NCBI RefSeq assembly: GCF_008710095.1
Contig: NZ_VYKJ01000011.1
Coordinates: 151,897-215,896, forward strand
DNA from: Affinibrenneria salicis
GTDB taxonomy: Bacteria; Pseudomonadota; Gammaproteobacteria; Enterobacterales; Enterobacteriaceae
Reading direction: 5' to 3'
DNA length: 64,000 nt
This document shows, one piece after another, positions 1 through 10,915 of the stretch (position 1 is the first letter of the stretch; the number at the start of each line of letters is the position of its first letter). A program made the translations under genes and the position numbers. Under the pieces are notes generated by a model. That model was not told the origin of the DNA. It did no database searches and was given only the letters and a program-made list of their open reading frames with translations.

Positions 1-258
1 CCGACTCGGCGCGCCCGGATGGGTAATCACCGCCAGTTCCGGCATCACCACTGCGGTATCTTCAACAAAATGCGCATCAGGAAACGCCGGCGCGGCGGGC
101 AGTACGGTAACTTTCAGGCCAAGACGGAGTAACGCATCCACATAGGCCAGGAACTGGCGACCGGTGGCGGCGATATCCGGGGCGCCCAGTCGGGCAGTAG
201 TCTGGCCGGCGCCGCAGGTATCGGCCGGCAGTCGGGCAATGGCTTGAGTAAAATGCAT
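1..258 (-). CDS. Dimethylarginine dimethylaminohydrolase family protein, 5' part only
   Basis: This is the first 86 codons of a leftward gene that runs off the window edge. The start is ATG at 258, preceded by GAGAGAAC as a modest ribosome binding site. The visible protein contains ARLPADTC near the start and PDAHFVEDTAVV at about residues 62-73, then ITHPGAPSR. That FVED pattern is typical of the DDAH/arginine deiminase-like superfamily, which hydrolyses methylated arginine or related guanidino substrates through a catalytic Cys near the C-terminus. The Cys and His catalytic residues lie outside the window, so activity cannot be judged. A decayed LysE-type exporter fragment on the same strand (741-985) would suit a basic amino acid context. 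Confidence 0.8.
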   Translation of the reverse strand, partial: MHFTQAIARLPADTCGAGQTTARLGAPDIAATGRQFLAYVDALLRLGLKVTVLPAAPAFPDAHFVEDTAVVMPELAVITHPGAPSR

Positions 259-740
259 AGCGGTTCTCTCAGCAGATGAAGGACAGAAAGTGTTTATCTG
301 ATTATCAGACGGATGCCGGCGCCGGTCAGGTCGAATCGGCCGGCGCGGTCACACATTTGCGCTGAATATCGCCGCGCCCACGACGCATTCCGCTGTCGTG
401 CGCCGCCATCCCCTCAGCTGACCAGACCTTCGCCGGCGCTGCGGCGTAGCGATATAACGCGCCGCAGCGCCGGCGTCCGCCAAAAGGCATGCGCGCGGAG
501 AGCAGGAAGAGATAGCGCGCCAGCCCGGGAGAATGGCGACGCCGGGCCGCAGCAGAGAAGCCGGTAACCGGCAAAACGACCGTTATATGTCGTCATCGGA
601 GCGCCCCTTCACACCCGAAAAAGCGGGACAAACCACATCGCCGATGCGCTGGCCTCCCATCGCCACCTTATGGGTCTTATAATAGCCACATCCTATCGCA
701 ATATTAATTTTATTCGATTTTATCTATAACAAGACAACGA
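259..740. other. Gene-poor stretch upstream of the DDAH gene
   Basis: About 480 bases with no reading frame I recognise. The short overlapping frames here are rich in Arg, Ala and Pro, which is what random high-GC DNA gives. At 682-696 there is ATAG, seven bases, CTAT, the outer shape of half an OxyR site, about 310 bases ahead of katG; the second half expected after a 7-base gap is not convincing. Confidence 0.4.
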
Positions 741-3200
<2,460 letters not shown>

Positions 3201-3230
3201 TCGCATCACGCCACGTTAACCCCATCCCCG

Positions 3231-3430
3231 GGCGGCCTGCGGTGAGAGACAGGATGTCTCTCACTACTCCCGATGAACTTACTCAGATAAGCGATTCGGA
3301 CGATAAATCCATCGGGAGCGGGTTTGAACGCCGCGAGCGGCGGCCCCTTCCGGGGTGAGCCCCAGGAACGGGCCGAATAAATAATTGAACGCAGCCAACG
3401 CATCTGCAGCCCGAAGTATGACGAATTATG
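3231..3430. repeat. ERIC-like palindromic repeat, copy A (left end missing)
   Basis: This lies between the convergent ends of katG and the serine hydrolase gene. It contains a perfect 9-bp inverted repeat (3242-3250 with 3256-3264), the core CAGGATGTCTCTCA, the segment GTTTGAACGCCGC, and a right end with CAACGCATCTGCAG then GAAGTATGACGAATTAT. The same blocks recur at 13697-13954 and 42985-43240. The left block ATAATTCGAGTTGCAG seen in those copies is absent. The right terminus supplies the stop codon of the neighbouring hydrolase gene (3426-3428). Confidence 0.75.
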
Positions 3431-4637
3431 GCGGATTAACCGGACACGCGCCGCGATAATCCATCGCCTGACCAATGCGCTGAATTAACCGGTGGCCGAG
3501 GTTATTGTTCCAGTTAAAACTATTTTGCAGCACCACTACCGCGATATTATGTTCGCGGTCCAGACCAATATAACTCGAATAACCACCGATATATCCCACC
3601 TGATAAGTGATGCGCTGCGCGCCAATTTCATCGGTAATCCAGGCTATATTGGCCGCCTCTTTGCTGCGGTTATAATAGATTTTCAGCGAATCTCTGATGG
3701 CTTCATCCAGCGCAATATTATGCGTGGGATAAAGATGCGCGTGGGCAAATTTAAGTAAATCGTCGGCGCTGGTATAGAGACTGGCGGCGCCCATCATATG
3801 GGAAGAAAAGCGCCAGTCGGGTATTGGAGTGCCGCGCCTAATAAATTTAGGCTGATCGCCGGCATGGCCAATAGCCCGCCAGGGAAACTGTTTTAATTTT
3901 TCTGGGGTGAAACTGGTATTTTTCAGCCCAATCGGCTGGATGATATTCTGATTCACTAATTGATCGATCGGCTCGCCGGTTTTTAACCAAAGAATATAAT
4001 CCAGAATGGCATAACCGAGATTGGAATAAACCGGTACAGGATCGGCCGGCGCATGAAAATCAGCAAGGTAGCTCAAAACCCTGTCATCATCCAGTGCGGT
4101 ATAGAAGTTCTTGCCGGTAAACAAATATTCAGTAAACCGTCCCAGCATCTGCATATCCATCACTTGCCGCGGCAAGCCGGAAGTATGCGTAACCAGCTGT
4201 AGCAGCGTGATCTTTTTGGCTCTTTCGCTTAACCGTACGTGTTTGGGCATCAAATCTTCAAGCGAATCTTCCCATCTCAATACACCGCGCTTTACCATAA
4301 TCACCGTAGCTTCGGCGGTAAAACCTTTACTCACCGAACCAACGGCGAAAAGCGTATCGCCGCTAATCGGGTAACGGTGGTAATTGTCTGTAACGCCGTA
4401 GCCCCGGCTGAGCATTTTTCCATCGGCCGTCAGCACGCCAACCACTAAACCCGGCGTTTTATTCTGTCTGATTAATGGAGTAGCAAGACGATCGATTTCT
4501 CCATTCAAATCATGGCGACAGGCCAATGCCCGACTATCGAAATTCGATTCGTCGGTCGACATGCTGGATAATGTGCCGCACCCGGAAAGCGTCAATAGAA
4601 GAGACAAGCAGAGCGCTAATTTACAGGGGGAGAACAT
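3426..4637 (-). CDS. Serine hydrolase of the beta-lactamase/penicillin-binding fold, predicted lipoprotein
   Basis: Protein of 403 residues if started at ATG 4637, which has AGGAAAAG eight bases upstream. A longer in-frame start at 4775 exists, but the shorter one places a lipoprotein signal directly at the N-terminus: a hydrophobic run and the lipobox LSGC with Cys20. The class C beta-lactamase-like motifs are SVSK (nucleophile Ser101, Lys104) and YSN (204-206). The usual third motif (KTG or HNG before GG) is atypical, reading GYIGGYSSYIG. It is likely exported and lipid-anchored, acting on cell-wall peptides or on ester or amide substrates; beta-lactamase activity is not implied. The stop codon falls in the terminus of an ERIC-like repeat. 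Confidence 0.85.
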   Translation of the reverse strand: MFSPCKLALCLSLLLTLSGCGTLSSMSTDESNFDSRALACRHDLNGEIDRLATPLIRQNKTPGLVVGVLTADGKMLSRGYGVTDNYHRYPISGDTLFAVGSVSKGFTAEATVIMVKRGVLRWEDSLEDLMPKHVRLSERAKKITLLQLVTHTSGLPRQVMDMQMLGRFTEYLFTGKNFYTALDDDRVLSYLADFHAPADPVPVYSNLGYAILDYILWLKTGEPIDQLVNQNIIQPIGLKNTSFTPEKLKQFPWRAIGHAGDQPKFIRRGTPIPDWRFSSHMMGAASLYTSADDLLKFAHAHLYPTHNIALDEAIRDSLKIYYNRSKEAANIAWITDEIGAQRITYQVGYIGGYSSYIGLDREHNIAVVVLQNSFNWNNNLGHRLIQRIGQAMDYRGACPVNPP

Positions 4638-4851
4638 AATTATCTTTTCCTGACGCCGACAGGTATATCGTGGATTTAGTGGCTTTATCGGGGATCGACC
4701 AGATAGCTTTTCCTTGCTGACCGGTCCCTTCCCGCCATGCCCCATCATTTTGATCGGATGACATCGCGTTCGCATTTAAGGACCGGCAAACTCACGGGCC
4801 GACGCGCGATGCGCTGGCCCGTGAGGGAGTACACTATAGTGTACTGCGTAA

Positions 4852-6204
4852 TCAACGCATAGTGACAAACTCTTCCGACGCCGTCGGGTGAATTGCCACC
4901 GTATCGTCGAAATCTTTTTTCGTCGCGCCCATTTTCAGCGCCACCGCGAAGCCCTGCAGCATTTCGTCCATACCGCAACCAATGCCGTGAATGCCGACAA
5001 TCTTTTCTTCCTTACCCACGCAGACCAGCTTCATACGGCACGGCTGGCGGTACTGCGTCACGGCGGTATACATCGCGGTGAAAGAAGAGGTATAGACCTT
5101 CACCTTATCGTCCCCGTACTGTTCGCGCGCCTGCGGCTCGGTCAAGCCGACGGTGCCGATCGGCGGGTGGCTGAACACGACGGTGGGAATATTGCTGTAA
5201 TCCAGATGCTCGTCCGGTTTGTTATTAAACAGACGCTCCGACAGGCGACGGCCGGCAGCCACCGCGACCGGCGTCAGCTCCACCGCGCCGGTATTATCGC
5301 CCACCGCATAGATGCCCGGCACGCAAGTATTCTGGAACCGATCCACCCGAATATAGCCTTTCTCATCGGTTTCCACGCCGGTAACGGTCAGATTCAGATT
5401 ATCGGTGGCCGGTTCGCGGCCAATCGCCCAAATCAGGCAATCCACCGTCTGCGTGGCGCCGTTTTCCAGCTGCAGCGTCAGACTGCCGTCGGCGTTTTTC
5501 ACCACCGCTTGCGGCGTGGACTCCGTATGCAGCGCCGGCCCTTCCGCCTGCATCACGTCCACCAGCGTTTCGACGATCAGCGGATCGAAACTGCGCAGCG
5601 GCGCATGCTTGCGCACAAACAGATGCGTTTCGGCACCCAGCGCGTTCAGCACGCCGGCGATTTCCACCGCGATATAGCCCGCCCCGACCACCGCCACACG
5701 TTGCGGCTGCGCATCGAGCGCAAAAAAACCATCGGAATCGATGCCGTACTCCGCGCCGGGGACCGACGGGCGATTGGGGCGTCCGCCGGTGGCGATCAAA
5801 ATATGATCGGCGCTGATGCGCTCGCCGTTGACCTCCACCGTGTGCGCATCGACAAAACGGGCGAAGCCCTGAATCACCTCGACATTGTTTTTAGCCAGAA
5901 CCCGGTCGTAGGACTGATGGATGCGGTCAATGTAGGCGCTGCGATTTTTCACCAGCGTCGTCCAGTCAAACTGGCGCACCGTGGTATTAAAGCCGTAGTC
6001 GGGACCATAAGTGTGGATCGCCTCGGCAATCTGCGCAGCGTGCCACATAACCTTCTTCGGCACGCAGCCGACGTTCACACAGGTTCCGCCCAGATATTTC
6101 GCTTCAATCAGCGCACATTTTTTCCCATACATCGCGGCGCGGTTAATAGAGGCAATGCCGCCGCTGCCGCCGCCGATGGCGAGATAGTCGTAATGTTTAG
6201 TCAT
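4852..6204 (-). CDS. gor: Glutathione-disulfide reductase Gor
   Basis: Cytoplasmic FAD enzyme that uses NADPH to reduce oxidised glutathione. With ATG 6204 the protein has 450 residues, the length of E. coli Gor, and begins [16 protein letters not shown] with the FAD-binding GGGSGG. The redox cysteines are Cys42 and Cys47 in [13 protein letters not shown]. The NADPH-binding [12 protein letters not shown] and a C-terminal [12 protein letters not shown] with the catalytic His are present. In-frame ATGs at 6216 and 6240 exist upstream and neither site has a strong ribosome binding site, so the start rests on family length. In E. coli gor lies beside rlmJ; here a slipin and rbn separate them. Confidence 0.95.
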   Translation of the reverse strand: MTKHYDYLAIGGGSGGIASINRAAMYGKKCALIEAKYLGGTCVNVGCVPKKVMWHAAQIAEAIHTYGPDYGFNTTVRQFDWTTLVKNRSAYIDRIHQSYDRVLAKNNVEVIQGFARFVDAHTVEVNGERISADHILIATGGRPNRPSVPGAEYGIDSDGFFALDAQPQRVAVVGAGYIAVEIAGVLNALGAETHLFVRKHAPLRSFDPLIVETLVDVMQAEGPALHTESTPQAVVKNADGSLTLQLENGATQTVDCLIWAIGREPATDNLNLTVTGVETDEKGYIRVDRFQNTCVPGIYAVGDNTGAVELTPVAVAAGRRLSERLFNNKPDEHLDYSNIPTVVFSHPPIGTVGLTEPQAREQYGDDKVKVYTSSFTAMYTAVTQYRQPCRMKLVCVGKEEKIVGIHGIGCGMDEMLQGFAVALKMGATKKDFDDTVAIHPTASEEFVTMR

Positions 6205-6300
6205 CAGGAGGTCCATACTCGAGTGTGAATAAAGGGTCATCTAAAGTGTAACGCCAGAGCGCTTATTCCGGCAAAGTTCAACAAAGTTGATTGTAGGCAG

Positions 6301-6327
6301 AAAAACGAAGCGCCGCGCTGCGTTTTT
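6301..6327. terminator. Bidirectional Rho-independent terminator downstream of the slipin gene
   Basis: A near-perfect palindrome: AAAAACG-a-AGCG, three-base loop, CGCT-g-CGTTTTT, with one a/g mismatch. The flanking A and T runs give a T tract on both strands. It sits after the slipin gene (ends 6446) and before gor, so it probably separates these two leftward units. Confidence 0.7.
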
Positions 6328-6445
6328 AAAAATCACTGCAATAGTCAGGCGCCCAGATTACGGTTTCGCCGCATCATTACGCGTCCCGAACGGCGGGCGC
6401 GAACTCAGGCGGCGACGGAGCCCCCTTATCTGCGGATAAGGCGTA

Positions 6446-7582
6446 TTACGCTCCTTTTAAATTCACCAACCCGTTCAGCACCTGATCCAGCCCGCCGAAC
6501 ACGGAAATTTTATCGATACGTTCCGCCACTCTTTCCAGCGTTTCCAGCTCTTTGAGCCGCAGCGCCACCGGATTGCTCTCCATCACCTTAGCGGTATTCA
6601 GCAGCGAACGGGTCGCCGATGTCTCTTCCCGGCGCCGAATCACATTGGCCTGCGCGGATTTTTCCGCTTCCACCACCTGAGACAGGATGGTTTTCATATC
6701 GCCCGGCAGCACGATGTCTTTCACGCCCAGAGAAGCCACCTCAATACCATAACCGGCCATTTTTTCACGCATCTGCGCGCTGACCAGCTCGTCCACGATC
6801 TTCTTGTTTTCCAGCAGTTCGTCCAGCGAACGGGTGCCGACCGCCTCACGCAGCGCAAACTGCAGTTCCCGATAGAGGTAATCGGCCGGTTTCGCCAGTT
6901 GACCGAACGCCGTCAATACGTCGCTGAAACGCCAGTTCGCCACCAGATTCAGACGCAAATTGACCTTATCGCGCGTCAGAATTTCCTGGCCGCTGACCTC
7001 CAGCGCCTGCAGACGGGTGTCCACTATTTCCACCTCGACGCTGTGATTAAAGCGCCAGTAACCGCTCACGCCCGGCGGCAGCAGTTGCTGCGCCGCGCCA
7101 TCCACCTTCAGGATGCCGAGATGCCAGGCGGGGATTTGAGCCAACAGCACGCCCGTATGGCCAATAATTTGACGCTGGCGCAGCGTCGGCTGCAGCAGCG
7201 CGGACAGCAAGGCTTCCGGCACGTCAATATCGTCGGTTTTCACCTGCTCCACCCGCTGGTGCTCATCTTTACGCCAGTACAAACAACGGCTGGCGGGCGG
7301 CAAAATCTCCTGCAACAGGTTGTGATCGTAACGCAGCCCGATGGCGTCTTCAGGCAAATCCGCCACCAGACAATACTGTTTCACCCAATCCGGGTGGTAC
7401 TGACGCAAATAATCATCCAAAGGCGCCAGCACTGGCGAACCATTCAGATCGACTACATCGACCTGCAGTTGACCAAACCAGCCGTTCAGACGATGACGGC
7501 CGGCCTCTAAAATCTGCTGATAGTCGCCGTTTTTGCTCACTAAACCAATCTGACCTTTGCGTATTGTGACTTGCTTAAACAT
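6446..7582 (-). CDS. Slipin-family SPFH/band 7 protein without membrane anchor
   Basis: Protein of 378 residues with ATG at 7582 and AGGAGA eight bases upstream. Residues about 160-330 form an SPFH/band 7 domain with the slipin-like signatures NLVANWRFSDV, ALREAVGTRSLDELLENK and YGIEVASLGVKDIVLPGDMK. The end is an alpha-helical region (VVEAEKSAQANVIRRREE) typical of SPFH oligomers. Stomatin-type slipins normally begin with a hydrophobic hairpin; here the first 150 residues are soluble in character with no membrane segment. No NfeD-type partner lies beside it. The molecular role is unknown; SPFH proteins usually form large rings or scaffolds. It is monocistronic, between terminator 6301-6327 and a long upstream gap. 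Confidence 0.85.
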   Translation of the reverse strand: MFKQVTIRKGQIGLVSKNGDYQQILEAGRHRLNGWFGQLQVDVVDLNGSPVLAPLDDYLRQYHPDWVKQYCLVADLPEDAIGLRYDHNLLQEILPPASRCLYWRKDEHQRVEQVKTDDIDVPEALLSALLQPTLRQRQIIGHTGVLLAQIPAWHLGILKVDGAAQQLLPPGVSGYWRFNHSVEVEIVDTRLQALEVSGQEILTRDKVNLRLNLVANWRFSDVLTAFGQLAKPADYLYRELQFALREAVGTRSLDELLENKKIVDELVSAQMREKMAGYGIEVASLGVKDIVLPGDMKTILSQVVEAEKSAQANVIRRREETSATRSLLNTAKVMESNPVALRLKELETLERVAERIDKISVFGGLDQVLNGLVNLKGA

Positions 7583-8249
7583 ATGTCTCTTTTCTCCTGG
7601 TTATTCCCCTGACTCTCGGGAAGACGGGCATTGGCGCGAAGCCGCAGGGGGAATAAAGACCGGTTCCTCAGGAACGGGTGAACATTCTGCCTGCCGCCCG
7701 GCGCGTCAGCCGGTACCCCGTGAGGCGGCCGTCGACTACCCGGCCGCAGGTTTTTCTTATCGCTATATCAAGGTGTGATATTCGGGAGTCGAACCCGAGA
7801 TAGCCATTTATCGGCTCTGTCTTTCCTCTGGCGGAACATCCTGAGAAAAGCGACGGCGTCGCTCCCCGGATGCCGGCATGGCCCGGAGCCATTGCAAACC
7901 AGCGTGCGGACGTATTGAGTATTGCCAGAGTCGTGCCAGAAAAGTAAAAACCGCAAAAAATTAACTTAACAAAATGATATTAATCAGTTTTATTTTAAAT
8001 AACCGCACAGCAGACCATTACGTTAGTTAGGGTTTATTTATTTTTTTAGATAGTAATTTATAAATTAATATAAAACTGGAATGCGAAAAGTGCTGATTGC
8101 CAGACCCAATATCGGCTACGGATAAAACTTCGGCCGACGGGCGAATGCATTTCTACCCGGTCAGACAACGGCAGAGTTAATAGCCAGAATGGCGACGCGG
8201 GCCGATAATGGCCGCATCAACACGCATAACGTGAAGGAGTTTTTTGACG
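7583..8249. other. Long intergenic region between the slipin gene and rbn
   Basis: About 670 bases with no credible gene. It should hold the slipin promoter (leftward) and the rbn promoter (rightward). The part at 7940-8080 is strikingly AT-rich compared with the rest of the window. Two small dyads are visible: 7659-7679 (ACCGGTTCC, loop, GGAACGGGT, one mismatch) and 7782-7798 (TCGGG, seven-base loop, CCCGA), the second resembling a tRNA T-arm on the minus strand. Confidence 0.5.
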
Positions 8250-9164
8250 ATGGAACTGACCTTTTTGGGCACCAGCGCCGGCGTACCCACTAAAACGCGC
8301 AACGTCACCAGCATCGCGCTGAATCTGCATGGCCTGCGGCCCACCCTCTGGTTATTCGATTGCGGCGAAGGTACGCAACAGCAAATCCTGCATACCTCGT
8401 TCAACCCCGGCAAACTGGAAAAAATCTTTATTACCCACCTGCACGGCGACCACCTGTTCGGGCTGCCGGGCCTGCTCTGCTCGCGATCCATGGCCGGCAG
8501 CACGGAGCCTCTGACGCTGTACGGCCCGCCCGGATTGAAAACCTTCGTGGATACCGCGCTGTCGCTGAGCGGCTCCTGGTTGACCTACCCGCTGGATATC
8601 GTCGAGGTGAGCGCCGGCGAAGTTTGTGAAGACAGTCAACTGAAGGTTTCGGCGCGGCCGCTGTCGCATACCCTTGACTGCGTAGGCTACCGGATTGAAG
8701 AACAGCCCCGGCCGGGGCCGCTGGACGTGGCGCGTCTGGCCGCCGAAGGGGTCAAACCAGGCCCCTGCTTTCAGCAACTGAAACGCGGTGAAAGCGTAAC
8801 GCTGGAAGACGGACGCGTGTTGAACGGTCGGGATTACGTGGGCGCCGCGACGCCAGGCCGGTCGCTGGCCATTTTCGGCGATACCCGCCCGACGCCGGAG
8901 GGGCTGACGCTGGCGGCGGGAGTGGACGTAATGGTGCATGAGGCCACGCTGGAAGCGAGCATGGCCGAACGCGCCAATTCGCGCGGGCACTCCACCACGG
9001 CGCAGGCTGCCGCCCTGGCCCTGGAGGCCGGCGTCAGACGACTGATCGTCACTCATTTCAGCGCTCGCTATAGCCTGGAGGACAGCGAACGTCTGCTGGC
9101 GGAATGCCGGGCGATTTTTCCGGCGACGGACATCGCCGCCGATTTCGCCACGTTTCGCATATAG
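8250..9164 (+). CDS. rbn: Ribonuclease BN/Z (tRNA 3'-processing endoribonuclease)
   Basis: Metallo-beta-lactamase-fold RNase of 304 residues, known as RNase Z, RNase BN or ElaC. It cleaves tRNA precursors near the 3' end and has exoribonuclease activity. The zinc-binding motif HLHGDH is at residues 63-68. Further metal and catalytic elements are [33 protein letters not shown] and the late His in [12 protein letters not shown] 8250 is preceded by GAAGGAG ten bases upstream; an in-frame TTG at 8244 is closer to that site and is a less likely start. In E. coli this gene lies in the elaB region, far from rlmJ, so its position here differs. Confidence 0.95.
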   Translation: MELTFLGTSAGVPTKTRNVTSIALNLHGLRPTLWLFDCGEGTQQQILHTSFNPGKLEKIFITHLHGDHLFGLPGLLCSRSMAGSTEPLTLYGPPGLKTFVDTALSLSGSWLTYPLDIVEVSAGEVCEDSQLKVSARPLSHTLDCVGYRIEEQPRPGPLDVARLAAEGVKPGPCFQQLKRGESVTLEDGRVLNGRDYVGAATPGRSLAIFGDTRPTPEGLTLAAGVDVMVHEATLEASMAERANSRGHSTTAQAAALALEAGVRRLIVTHFSARYSLEDSERLLAECRAIFPATDIAADFATFRI

Positions 9165-9198
9165 CGTTTGTCTGGTTCAGCGCGGAGAAAAACGGCGC

Positions 9199-10041
9199 TT
9201 ACTCAGGCACAATCCATTCCACGCTGGCGTGCCCCTTGCCGTCCGGCACCAGCGCCCGATGCAGCCAGGGCAGCACGCGCTTCATCTGTTCTTCCAGTTT
9301 CCAGGGCGGGTTAATTACGATCATGCCGGAAGCGGTCATACCGTGGCGATCGCTGTCCGGCAGCACGGCCAGCTCGATTTTCAGCATGTTGCGAATGCCG
9401 GTCGCTTCCAGCTCACGCACCATCCGTTTGATTTGCTGACGTAAAACGACCGGATACCACAGCGCATAGACGCCGGTGGAGAAACGCCGATAGCCTTCCT
9501 GAATACCGCTGACCACCGCCTGATAGTCGGTTTTTAACTCATAAGGCGGATCAATCAGCACAAAACCGCGGCGAGACTGCGGCGGCAACTGCGCCTTCAG
9601 TTGCAGATATCCGTCGGCGCGCTGCACCCGCGCCCGCTCGTCTTTCAGAAATTCGTTGCGCAACAGCGGATAGTCGGAAGGGTGCAGCTCAGTCAGGCTG
9701 ATCTTATCCTGCGCGCGCAGCAGATGGCGCGCAATCAGCGGCGACCCCGGGTAATAGCGCAACTGGTCGCCCATATTCCACGCTTTTACCGCCTGCATAT
9801 AGGGCCGCAGTTCCTCCGGCAGGTCATCACGCTGCCAGATGCGGGCAATACCCTCAAGATATTCGCCGGTGCGTTCCGCGTGCTGACTGTGCAGTTGGTA
9901 GCGCCCGGCGCCGGCGTGCGTATCCAGATAGAGGAAAGGTTTTTCTTTTTCTTTCAGAGAGGTAATGATCAGACTTTGTACAGTATGCTTCACGACGTCG
10001 GCGTGATTACCCGCATGAAAACTGTGTCGATAACTTAGCAT
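9199..10041 (-). CDS. rlmJ: 23S rRNA (adenine(2030)-N(6))-methyltransferase RlmJ
   Basis: S-adenosylmethionine-dependent enzyme that methylates N6 of A2030 in 23S rRNA. It has 280 residues, identical in length to E. coli RlmJ. The N-terminus MLSYRHSFHAGNHADVVKH is characteristic of the family, LYLDTHAGAG (about 37-46) binds the cofactor, and the N6-adenine methylase motif DPPY is at 164-167. It is transcribed leftward and is convergent with rbn, leaving 34 bases between the stops. Upstream on its strand a TATAAT is visible at 10097-10102, followed by a dyad in the leader (10072-10093). Confidence 0.96.
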   Translation of the reverse strand: MLSYRHSFHAGNHADVVKHTVQSLIITSLKEKEKPFLYLDTHAGAGRYQLHSQHAERTGEYLEGIARIWQRDDLPEELRPYMQAVKAWNMGDQLRYYPGSPLIARHLLRAQDKISLTELHPSDYPLLRNEFLKDERARVQRADGYLQLKAQLPPQSRRGFVLIDPPYELKTDYQAVVSGIQEGYRRFSTGVYALWYPVVLRQQIKRMVRELEATGIRNMLKIELAVLPDSDRHGMTASGMIVINPPWKLEEQMKRVLPWLHRALVPDGKGHASVEWIVPE

Positions 10042-10352
10042 TTTTTATCCGATTGATTTTATAAAGTTTATTCTGTCTGTGGCGTCAGACAGAGCCATTA
10101 TACCCACAGTTTACCGTAAGCGCAGGAGAAGACGGTGCAACCTTTGCCGGTGCGCAGATGCAGACATCAGCGGCATTATAAAGTGAAAACGCACGGAGGG
10201 TTACCGCAGATACGTCGCTGGCGGATGAAAGGCCGACGCTGGTCGCGGCTGGCTTCTGAACACAAAACGCGCCGATTCTGCACGCGAGGTATTACATCGA
10301 CGGATTCATCGCTGTATTATTCATTATATAACGAATGACGGCGCGACCCAGT
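10042..10352. other. Intergenic region with rlmJ promoter and leader dyad
   Basis: On the minus strand a perfect -10 hexamer TATAAT lies at 10097-10102 with no strong -35. Just downstream is an 8-bp inverted repeat, TCTGTCTG with CAGACAGA (10072-10093), which could fold in the rlmJ leader or bind a regulator. Nothing convincing was seen at 10140-10340 apart from likely promoter DNA for the YghW-like gene. Confidence 0.45.
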
Positions 10353-10643
10353 ATGAACAATCACTTTGGTAACGGTATCCAGGCGGGATTACAGGCGCAA
10401 CAGCCCATATCCCCGCATGAAATCAGCCAATACTGCCCCGATTACCGGCGCGGCTATGTATGCGGCTATGCCTGGCAATTGGCTGAATCCCGCAACGATC
10501 GCCAGCAAGCCGCATTCGAGGCCGGGATTCTGTCTCGCCGCTACGGACTGGATCGCGACAGGGTGGCGGAGTTTTTTACCGAATATGGCAATCCGCACAC
10601 CGTGCATTTTTTCTACGCCGGTTACGACAGCGCCGACGACTGA
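10353..10643 (+). CDS. YghW-like DUF2623 small protein
   Basis: Small cytoplasmic protein of 96 residues from ATG 10353. It resembles E. coli YghW (DUF2623): it begins MNNHFGNG and contains YCPDYRRGYVCGYA, EAGILSRRYGLDRD and a final FFYAGY. An in-frame ATG at 10335 would add MTARPS, but the family normally starts at MNNHFG. The ribosome binding site is weak at either choice. Function is unknown. It stands alone between rlmJ and prlC. Confidence 0.8.
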   Translation: MNNHFGNGIQAGLQAQQPISPHEISQYCPDYRRGYVCGYAWQLAESRNDRQQAAFEAGILSRRYGLDRDRVAEFFTEYGNPHTVHFFYAGYDSADD

Positions 10644-10772
10644 ATTCCGCCGGGCGCGGCGCAGAGTGCCGCCGGCCGTCGCATCCGCCGGCGCGTTATC
10701 CCCGCATGGATGCCTTCGTCATCCCTTTGCCATTGGTTTTCGCTCGCCAGGCGCGCCGCGGCCCCACGCCGT

Positions 10773-10792
10773 GCCGGTCTGAGCGGACCGGC
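10773..10792. other. Strong hairpin between the YghW-like gene and prlC
   Basis: GCCGGTC and GACCGGC pair around a six-base loop. There is no T run after it, so it is a poor terminator. It could be a transcript-stabilising stem or part of the prlC leader. Confidence 0.4.
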
Positions 10793-10915
10793 AATGTTCG
10801 TGCAACCATTGATTTTCACTACACTTACCCTCATGTTATTCATTAATACGTCATTTATGCCCGTCCGGTCAGCGAAGACGGCAGGACGGCACACAACGAT
10901 AATCAGGACTGAGCC

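Noticed and set aside
313..574. Overlapping ORFs of about 80 codons on both strands
   Set aside because: Arg/Ala/Pro-rich composition on both strands, no domain, no ribosome binding site; typical of random high-GC DNA.
682..718. OxyR binding site for katG
   Set aside because: Only the first ATAG-N7-CTAT half is good; the second half is poor and the site is about 290 bases from the gene, so it is not called as a feature.
10077..10092. LexA-like box CTGT-N8-ACAG in front of rlmJ
   Set aside because: Spacing fits, but the middle is GC-rich and the flanks lack the T/A pattern of LexA boxes; the larger 8-bp dyad explains the match.
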